Of a DNA stretch of 12,013 nucleotides, positions 7,027 through 12,013 are shown one piece after another. A program made the translations under genes and the position numbers. Below the pieces are notes generated by a model that had not been told where the DNA came from, ran no database searches, and saw nothing but the letters and a program-made list of their open reading frames with translations. The DNA lies in NCBI GenBank assembly GCA_045540115.1, contig JAZQGR010000092.1, positions 1 to 12,013 of the forward strand, given 5' to 3'. This DNA comes from Colimorpha_A sp045540115 (lineage in GTDB: Bacteria; Bacillota; Clostridia; Oscillospirales; CAG-272). Every line of letters starts with the position of its first letter. The first letter of the stretch is position 1.

Positions 7027-9246
7027 GTGGATGATAATATAGTAAATAAGGACGGTCTTTCGGAGATCGAAGGAACCGTCGAGCATATAGTTTTCCAGAA
7101 CGAGGAAAACGGCTACACGGTCTGCGAGCTGGTGCTCAGTGACGACGATCTCATCACAGCCGTCGGGCAAATGCCGTTTCTGACTGTCGGCGAGAGCATA
7201 AAGGCGCTCGGTCAATGGACGAACCACCCATCCTTTGGGCGTCAGTTCAAGGTCGAATACTTTGAAAAACAGCTTCCCGCGAACGAAAACGCGATAAGAA
7301 AATACCTCTCCTCGGGCGCAATAAAGGGAATCGGCGTCGTGCTTGCCGACAGGATCGTCGACAAATTCGGCTCCGACGCCTTCGACGTGATCGAGAATCA
7401 TCCCGAATGGCTGACCGACATAAGCGGCATCACGAAAAAGAAGGCGGAAAAGATCTCCGAGCGCTTCAAGGAAGCCTTCGGCGTGCGCTCGGTAATGATG
7501 TTCTGCCGCGACTTTTTCGGGCCGGCAACGGCGGTCAAGGTCTATAAAAAATGGGGCGGAAGCGCCGTCGACGTCATAAAGGCAAACCCGTATAAGCTCT
7601 GCGAGTGTATACACGGCATCGGCTTCGAAACGGCAGACAGAATAGCGGCGTCCCTCGGCTCGCCGAAAAACAGCCCCGACCGTCTGCGCGCGGGGATCAT
7701 ATATTTCCTTTCCTTCAGCGCGAACCAGAACGGTCATACCTTTATCCCCCGCGATAAGCTGATCCCCGCCGCCTGCAGTATGCTGGACGGGGAGGAGAGC
7801 GGAATCGAAGTTGCACTTGAAGCGCTCCTTTCCGACGGCACGGCGGTAAGCGTCAAATTCGGCGGACGCGAGGTCATATATCTTAAGGACTATTTTGAAG
7901 CCGAGCGATATATAGCGGCGAAGCTCGATCAGCTCGATAAGCTGTGCGAAAAAGTTTCACTCCGCGATGCCGACAGATTCGTCGATATGCTGGAGATCGA
8001 GCTCGACATAACCTACGCGTCAATGCAGAGAAAAGCGATCCTCGACGCGATGGAAAGCGGCGTAATGGTGCTGACGGGAGGTCCCGGAACCGGTAAAACG
8101 ACGGTAATCCGCGCGCTGATAACCGTCTTTGAAAAGATGGGAATGAGAATAGCGCTCTCAGCCCCGACGGGCAGAGCGGCAAAGAGAATGTCGGAGGCGA
8201 CCTCGCGTGACGCCAAAACGATACACCGTCTGCTCGAAACCGAGTTTTCGGGAGACGATAAGCCCTCCTTCCGACGCGATGAGCACGATCAGCTCGACGA
8301 GGAGGTCATAATAGTCGACGAGGCGTCGATGGTCGATACGCTCCTTTTCTCGTCGCTCCTTAAGGCGATAAAGCCGGGCGCGAGATTGATACTTGTCGGC
8401 GATGCCGATCAGCTTCCGTCGGTCGGCGCGGGAACGGTGCTGTTCGACATCATCGAGAGCGAAAGATACCCCTCGGTCGCTCTTACCGAAATTTTCCGAC
8501 AGGCGGCAAGTAGTCTTATAGTCCGAAATGCACACGCGATAAACCGCGGCGAAATGATAGATATCAAGACGACGGATAGCGACTTCTTCTTTATGCGCAG
8601 AAGCGGAAGCAACGAGATCGCCGAAACCGTCGCATCTCTTGTAACAGAGCGCCTGCCGAAGAAATACGGAGACGAAATACTTAGTAGTCTGCAGGTAATA
8701 ACCCCGACGCACAAGGGTGCATCGGGAACCGATAACCTGAATATACTTCTTCAGGCTCGCCTTAATCCTCCGAGCAAGAACAAGACGGAAAAGAAATTCC
8801 GCGAAAGGATCTTCCGCGTCGGCGATAAGGTGATGCAAACGAAGAACAATTACGATGCCGTCTGGGAGAAGAACGGCGTCGAGGGCGTCGGAGTATTCAA
8901 CGGCGATATCGGAGTGATCGAGGATATCGACCTGAAGGAAGAAACGATGACCGTCATAAGCGACGACAGAAGGATTGTCTACGATTTTTCGCAGACAGAT
9001 GAGCTTGAGCTCGCCTATGCGATAACGATCCATAAAAGTCAGGGCAGCGAGTACGGTACCGTTGTGCTGGCGCTCTCTGACTTCTCCCCACGCCTTCTCA
9101 CAAGAAATCTTCTCTACACGGCGGTAACGAGAGCAAAGGATATGGCGATAACGGTAGGAAACGAAAATACGGTCTATAATATGATAAATAACGACCGACA
9201 GATTCGCAGATATACAGGTCTTTGCTTTTTGATAAAGACGTATTGA
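7027..9246 (+). CDS. recD2: RecD2-type ATP-dependent DNA helicase (SF1B)
   Basis: This is a 5'-3' DNA helicase of the RecD2/YrrC type, acting in recombination and replication-fork repair without RecBC. It has 739 residues, the usual family length. The N-terminal extension (~10-80) is the OB-like region typical of RecD2. Residues ~90-215 hold helix-hairpin-helix repeats (SGAIKGIGVVLADRIV, ISGITKKKAEKI, IHGIGFETADRIA). The motor follows: Walker A GGPGTGKTT (351-359), SAPTGRAAKRM (378-388), TIHRLL, Walker B VIIVDEASMVD (427-437), GDADQLPSVGAG (458-469), LTEIFRQ (486-492), YAITIHKSQGSEY (664-676) and LLYTAVTRAK (695-704). The GTG at 7027 is the start; AAGG at 7013-7016 is a plausible ribosome binding site, and the ATG at 7031 is out of frame. 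It follows truB by 12 bases. Motifs are complete. Confidence 0.95.
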   Translation: MDDNIVNKDGLSEIEGTVEHIVFQNEENGYTVCELVLSDDDLITAVGQMPFLTVGESIKALGQWTNHPSFGRQFKVEYFEKQLPANENAIRKYLSSGAIKGIGVVLADRIVDKFGSDAFDVIENHPEWLTDISGITKKKAEKISERFKEAFGVRSVMMFCRDFFGPATAVKVYKKWGGSAVDVIKANPYKLCECIHGIGFETADRIAASLGSPKNSPDRLRAGIIYFLSFSANQNGHTFIPRDKLIPAACSMLDGEESGIEVALEALLSDGTAVSVKFGGREVIYLKDYFEAERYIAAKLDQLDKLCEKVSLRDADRFVDMLEIELDITYASMQRKAILDAMESGVMVLTGGPGTGKTTVIRALITVFEKMGMRIALSAPTGRAAKRMSEATSRDAKTIHRLLETEFSGDDKPSFRRDEHDQLDEEVIIVDEASMVDTLLFSSLLKAIKPGARLILVGDADQLPSVGAGTVLFDIIESERYPSVALTEIFRQAASSLIVRNAHAINRGEMIDIKTTDSDFFFMRRSGSNEIAETVASLVTERLPKKYGDEILSSLQVITPTHKGASGTDNLNILLQARLNPPSKNKTEKKFRERIFRVGDKVMQTKNNYDAVWEKNGVEGVGVFNGDIGVIEDIDLKEETMTVISDDRRIVYDFSQTDELELAYAITIHKSQGSEYGTVVLALSDFSPRLLTRNLLYTAVTRAKDMAITVGNENTVYNMINNDRQIRRYTGLCFLIKTY

Positions 9247-9291
9247 TGAAACGATCACTCTGTTGGGCGCAATTCGCATTATTGCTACGCC

Positions 9292-9386
9292 GTAGGGCGG
9301 GGGCTTGCTCCCGCCGCGGAAAAACGATGTTACTGTTTCTGCAGGTCTGACGACCTGCGGACGGCGGGAGCAAGCCCCCGCCCTAC
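9292..9386. repeat. 95-base element with 25-base perfect inverted ends
   Basis: Bases 9292-9316 and 9362-9386 are perfect inverted copies of the same 25-base sequence that ends both 5' repeat units (81-105, 223-247). Between them lies a second perfect hairpin, GCAGGTC-TGAC-GACCTGC (9341-9358). The element forms a long cruciform-like stem. It may be a small non-autonomous mobile element (MITE or REP-like) or an RNA processing or attenuation hairpin. No T-tract follows directly, so a simple intrinsic terminator is not supported. It fills most of the 181-base recD2-comF gap. Confidence 0.85.
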
Positions 9387-9412
9387 AAACCTCTCTAAAA
9401 TATTATTGCGTT

Positions 9413-9417
9413 AAGGA
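9413..9417 (+). promoter_or_regulatory. Probable ribosome binding site of comF
   Basis: AAGGA lies 10 bases before an in-frame TTG at 9428. It is the only reasonable site between the repeat element and the conserved part of comF, and it favours the TTG start over an ATG at 9327 or 9305 inside the repeat. Confidence 0.55.
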
Positions 9418-9427
9418 AAAAATTGAC

Positions 9428-10117
9428 TTGCTGAACAAACTTCTTTCCCTGATTTTTCCGACCGCCTGCATCCGCTGTAAAAGAATAGCCGATCACGGCT
9501 TCCTTTGCCGCGACTGTCGGGAGGAATACGAAAAAGAGATTTCGGACGGCTGTCTTTCCTGCGGTAATCCGCACGAAAAATGCCGATGCGATTCAAGATA
9601 TCTCTTGAACGACAAAATGATCTATGCTCTCCCATATAAATCCGACGGTGTCAGCCGCGCGCTGCTTCTCAGAATGAAAACGAGAAACGACAGGGCACTC
9701 GTCTCTCACCTGACGGACAAAATGGCGTCGGCGCTGAAGGCAAACGGGATAGAGGACGGCTGGATGATAACCTACGTCCCGCGCTCGCCGATCAGGATCC
9801 GCATCGAGGGCGTCGATCAGGCAAAAATGCTTGCATATTCCCTTGCGGACAAAATGAGCCTCGATATAGAAAATCTCTTTCTCTGCCGAGGTATGAAAGA
9901 ACAGAAATCGCTCGAATACGTAGAAAGAGACCTCTACGCAAAATCGCGGTATTCCCTTATCATTGGCGCGGAGGAAAAGATAAAGGACAAAAGGATCGTC
10001 CTCGTTGACGATATTATAACAAGCGGAGCAACCCTCAAGATCTGCTCCGAGCTCCTCACGGAAGCGGGAGCGCAAGAGGTCAAATGCCTCGGCGCAGGCA
10101 GATCGGTTAAATATTAA
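9428..10117 (+). CDS. comF: ComF family phosphoribosyltransferase-like protein
   Basis: With the TTG start at 9428 the protein has 229 residues, the normal ComF(C) size. An open frame continues upstream to 9305, but those 41 codons translate the inverted-repeat element and are not conserved-looking. The N-terminus carries two zinc-ribbon Cys clusters: C14/C17 with C27/C30, and C42/C45 with C52/C54. The C-terminal half is a type I phosphoribosyltransferase fold with the PRPP loop VLVDDIITSGAT (191-202). The usual RGFNQ stretch reads EGVDQ (127-131). ComF proteins take part in natural transformation in competent species and may act with helicases in DNA processing; the exact reaction is unsettled. 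It follows recD2 after the repeat element and precedes the MreB-like gene by 10 bases. Confidence 0.88.
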   Translation: MLNKLLSLIFPTACIRCKRIADHGFLCRDCREEYEKEISDGCLSCGNPHEKCRCDSRYLLNDKMIYALPYKSDGVSRALLLRMKTRNDRALVSHLTDKMASALKANGIEDGWMITYVPRSPIRIRIEGVDQAKMLAYSLADKMSLDIENLFLCRGMKEQKSLEYVERDLYAKSRYSLIIGAEEKIKDKRIVLVDDIITSGATLKICSELLTEAGAQEVKCLGAGRSVKY

Positions 10118-10121
10118 GGAG
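10116..10121 (+). promoter_or_regulatory. Ribosome binding site of the MreB-like gene
   Basis: AAGGAG overlaps the comF stop codon and stands 6 bases before the ATG at 10128. This is a strong site consistent with cotranscription. Confidence 0.8.
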
Positions 10122-10127
10122 AAAACA

Positions 10128-11060
10128 ATGGCTAAAAAAATAGGAGTCGACATCGGCTACAATAAGGTAAGAATAATTCTCGAAGGAAGCGATACCGTCT
10201 ATTCCGAGGCGGCAGTCGTTGCCGTCAGCGTGTCGGACGGAAGCGTCGTCGCTTGCGGCGACGGTGCCATAGACGCAAACGAAAGAGTACCGGGAAGCGT
10301 CAGGCTTGTCCGTCCCTTTTCGGGCGAAATGACTCCCGAGGCGCAGTACGTAACAGCGTATTTTTCCTATGTTATCAAGCGCCTCAGAATGAGAGGCGCA
10401 TCGCTTCTTATTTCCTTCTCGGGCGCGCACGATGACGAGACCGAAAGCGTCTATGTCAAGGCGCTCGGCAAGGCGGGCGCAGGCAGGGTGTCGGTGATCG
10501 ATCCCGCATACGCGGCGGCACAGGGCTGCGGCGTTATCGGCGTTTCGGATTCCGCCATCGTGAATATCGGAGCATCTGTTACCGATATGGCTTGCTATCA
10601 CAGAAACGAGCTCGTCGCCTCGAAGAGCAACGCCTTCGCGGGCAACGCCTTCGACCGCGCGATAATATCCGATTTTGTAAAGAACCGCCGCTACCGTCCG
10701 TCGCAGAACGAGGCGGAAAAAATGAAGCTCGAGCTTGCATCTCTCTCGGGCGTCGGAGATAAGACGCTCGAATGTGATGTTATACGCCCCGGAATGGGAC
10801 TGCCGAAGAAGCTGACAGTCACGGAGGCGGAGGTTTCGGCGTCCTGTGAAAGTGTCTTTGAAAATCTCGCAGACAGCATATCCGATATGATACATCCGCT
10901 CGAGCATCAGCCTGAAAAGATCATTCTGTCAGGCGGAAGCGCCGTTCTGAAGGGACTTCCGAATGCCCTTGCGCCCCTTATGCTGATACCGATAGAGATC
11001 GCTCCCGAGCCCGAAAACGCGGTCATACGCGGCATCGGAATGATGCTTGCACAGATATGA
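10128..11060 (+). CDS. MreB-like actin-fold protein with altered nucleotide site
   Basis: The protein has 310 residues; canonical MreB is about 330-350. The MreB order of elements is visible: a phosphate-1-like IGVDIGYNKVRIIL (5-18), VVACGDGAID (40-49), RLVRPFSGEM (59-68, compare MreB RPMKDGVI), VSVIDPAYAAAQGCG (121-135, compare EEPMAAAIGAG), NIGASVTDM (146-154), AGNAFDRAI (171-179), EAEKMKLELAS (195-205, compare AEEIKIEIG), GLPKKLTVTEAEV (224-236) and the adenosine motif ILSGGSAVLKGL (266-277). The phosphate-2 motif, normally DIGGGTTE, is NIGASVTD here, and the EP of the catalytic loop is DP. The acid pattern and glycine loop are therefore changed, and ATP hydrolysis may be weak or absent. 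It is probably cytoplasmic and envelope-associated; no amphipathic N-terminal helix or insertion is obvious. FtsA, PilM or Hsp70 relatives are less likely given the GLPKKLTVT stretch. It overlaps the next gene by 4 bases. Confidence 0.75.
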   Translation: MAKKIGVDIGYNKVRIILEGSDTVYSEAAVVAVSVSDGSVVACGDGAIDANERVPGSVRLVRPFSGEMTPEAQYVTAYFSYVIKRLRMRGASLLISFSGAHDDETESVYVKALGKAGAGRVSVIDPAYAAAQGCGVIGVSDSAIVNIGASVTDMACYHRNELVASKSNAFAGNAFDRAIISDFVKNRRYRPSQNEAEKMKLELASLSGVGDKTLECDVIRPGMGLPKKLTVTEAEVSASCESVFENLADSISDMIHPLEHQPEKIILSGGSAVLKGLPNALAPLMLIPIEIAPEPENAVIRGIGMMLAQI

Positions 11061-11731
11061 AAACGGTAATTGGAAACAGCCTCCTTTCGGAGATAAAGGA
11101 GGGCTACGGTATCCTTTGGCCTATAAGCATCGAGCAGAAGGACGGAGCTCTTACCGTAACGGCGAGCGAGGAAATTTCAGATAAGCTCGGCTTCCTTGAC
11201 GGTATGACGCAAAAGGAGCTTTCGAGCGAGGAAACGATCGACCGACTGATCGCACTCATCGACGGCATCTGCGAAAGCAACGGCTACGAAATAAACTACG
11301 GCAAGAACTGTATTTATAAGCTCACGCGCCGCGAGGATCTGAACAAGTCGCTCATTCTCGACTCCTCCGAGCCGCTTCTTCCCGACGGCGAATACGATTG
11401 CCTGATCGACGTGGACGTCGAAGCGCTTGAGGCGGGATGCCTCGCGTTTGCGACGGTAATTGACGGAACGATCGTTTCGATCGCGTCGGAAAACCCCTAC
11501 CGAGAGGATGAAAACGTCGTCAATATCGGCGTCGAGACCTCGGCAGAGTATAAGGGTAACGGCTACGGCGCATCGAACGTCGCCGCGCTGACCTATTATC
11601 TGCTCGATACGGGAATGACGGTCGAGTATACGGTCGACGAGGGAAACGAGATCTCGATCCGTCTCGCCGAAAAGGTCGGCTTCACCCTCGATCGCTTCGT
11701 GCTTAATATTTTCGCACATAAACAGGAGTAA
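11057..11731 (+). CDS. GNAT-like N-acetyltransferase domain protein
   Basis: The protein has 224 residues. The C-terminal half fits the GNAT fold: β4 as NVVNIGVETSAEYKGNGYG (153-171) with the acetyl-CoA pyrophosphate loop YKGNGYGA (165-172, a K/R-x-x-G-x-G/A pattern), helix SNVAALTYYLL, then YTVDEGNEISIRLAEKVGF (191-209), the classical N-x-x-S-x-x-x-x-x-x-GF ending. The N-terminal ~110 residues are unassigned, acidic and without a recognisable motif; they might be a divergent first GNAT-like half. No signal peptide or membrane helix is present, so it is cytoplasmic. The substrate cannot be told from sequence. The start ATG overlaps the stop of the MreB-like gene (ATGA), which implies coupled translation and perhaps a related job. 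Confidence 0.7.
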   Translation: MKTVIGNSLLSEIKEGYGILWPISIEQKDGALTVTASEEISDKLGFLDGMTQKELSSEETIDRLIALIDGICESNGYEINYGKNCIYKLTRREDLNKSLILDSSEPLLPDGEYDCLIDVDVEALEAGCLAFATVIDGTIVSIASENPYREDENVVNIGVETSAEYKGNGYGASNVAALTYYLLDTGMTVEYTVDEGNEISIRLAEKVGFTLDRFVLNIFAHKQE

Positions 11732-11735
11732 AGTA

Positions 11736-11780
11736 ACGTTGTTTGTGCGCGGCAGAATGCAAGGAAACGTCTGAATTTTC
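11736..11780. other. Spacer after the last gene
   Basis: No gene is seen here. ACGTTGTTTGT (11736-11746) is the exact inverse of ACAAACAACGT at 11848-11858, so it can pair across the hairpin element that follows. ACGTTGTT also recurs directly at 11873-11880. Confidence 0.5.
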
Positions 11781-11851
11781 TTGTAGGGGCGACCACTGGT
11801 CGCCAGTGTTCGCGGTACATTTTTGCGGGCGAGCAATGCTCGCCCCTACAA
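11781..11851. repeat. 71-base inverted-repeat element with two inner hairpins
   Basis: TTGTAGGGGCGA (11781-11792) and TCGCCCCTACAA (11840-11851) are perfect 12-base inverted ends. Inside are GGCGACC-ACT-GGTCGCC (11788-11804) and GGGCGAGC-AAT-GCTCGCCC (11827-11845). The GTAGGGGCGA end resembles the GTAGGGCGGG end of the element at 9292 but is a different sequence. It looks like a small non-autonomous element or a REP-like sequence. Confidence 0.8.
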
Positions 11852-11880
11852 ACAACGTGGCAAATCTTCGCCACGTTGTT
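11851..11880. repeat. Perfect 11-base stem hairpin
   Basis: AACAACGTGGC (11851-11861) pairs with GCCACGTTGTT (11870-11880) around an 8-base loop. It is the strongest simple hairpin after the last gene and could stop or protect transcripts. What follows is AGCCTTCCC rather than a T-run, so an intrinsic terminator is unproven. GCCTTCCC after a GTTGTT arm repeats the arrangement at 131-147. Confidence 0.6.
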
Positions 11881-12012
11881 AGCCTTCCCTTTGGGTAGCG
11901 AAGCGGCGACGCGGTAGTGAATGACTGCCGGTGGCAGTCAGAGCCGCGGCGTGACCGAGCCGCAGCGAGACAGGGGGACCGCAGACGCTGCGTCTGCGGT
12001 GGATGAGGTGTA
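11881..12012. repeat. Copy 3 of the 5' repeat, interrupted by a ~77-base segment
   Basis: The sequence starts as the 5' repeat does (GCCTTCCCTTTGGG, 11882-11895). It is then interrupted at 11896-11972 and resumes at GGGGGACC (11973) with the perfect CCGCAGACG-CTG-CGTCTGCGG hairpin and GGATGAGGTG before the window ends. The intervening segment has its own hairpin, TGACTGCC-GGT-GGCAGTCA (11922-11940), and several GCCGC/GCGGC motifs. No coding function is seen in 11732-12013. Confidence 0.7.
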
Positions 12013-12013
12013 G

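Noticed and set aside
9396..9406. A -10-like TAAAAT/TATTAT before comF
   Set aside because: It is AT-rich, but the sequence 17 bases upstream is the GC-rich repeat end with no -35 resemblance.
11851..11880. Intrinsic terminator of the operon
   Set aside because: The stem is strong, but the following bases are AGCCTTCCC rather than a T-tract; it is kept only as a hairpin.
1..12013. tRNA, rRNA, insertion sequence or prophage genes
   Set aside because: No cloverleaf, rRNA motif, transposase, integrase or phage-like protein is visible on either strand.

Overview
The window looks like a chromosomal segment of a Gram-positive, anaerobic Clostridia-type bacterium (Bacillota, possibly Oscillospiraceae/Ruminococcaceae-like). 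The evidence is an IreB (UPF0297) gene, a stand-alone RecD2 rather than RecBCD, a comF gene, AGGAG-type ribosome binding sites, translationally coupled genes, and GC-rich hairpin repeats of a kind I associate with gut Clostridia. No species can be named from the sequence alone.

Layout. Bases 1-300 hold two near-identical ~105-base repeat units (period 142) and the start of a third. An extended -10 promoter at 312-340 follows. All eight convincing genes are on the + strand: a 1042-aa secreted, C-terminally membrane-anchored protein resembling the DUF5722 family (384-3512); ireB (3543-3806); ribF (3809-4681); a membrane-anchored peptidase S11/DacF-like protein (4685-6118); truB (6115-7014); recD2 (7027-9246); a 95-base inverted-repeat element (9292-9386); comF (9428-10117); an MreB-like actin fold protein (10128-11060); and a GNAT-like protein (11057-11731). 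The last 282 bases are non-coding and hold stacked hairpins and another, interrupted copy of the 5' repeat. From ireB to recD2 the gaps are 0-12 bases or 4-base overlaps, so this is probably one transcription unit. The repeat before comF may separate or modulate the second part (comF, MreB-like, GNAT-like).

Four genes are housekeeping: flavin cofactor synthesis (ribF), tRNA U55 pseudouridylation (truB), DNA repair helicase (recD2) and ComF phosphoribosyltransferase. ireB encodes a small protein known in enterococci as a substrate of a PASTA-domain Ser/Thr kinase that controls envelope stress. The interesting part is that three envelope-related proteins keep their family fold but appear to have lost active-site residues. 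The S11 protein lacks all three penicillin-binding catalytic motifs (SxxK, SxN, KTG). The DUF5722-like protein has no acidic residue at the two positions I would expect for a clan-A glycosidase. The MreB-like protein has an altered phosphate-2 motif (NIGASVTD in place of DIGGGT-E). Together with IreB they suggest, as inference only, a non-catalytic envelope-binding or sensing set embedded in a housekeeping operon.
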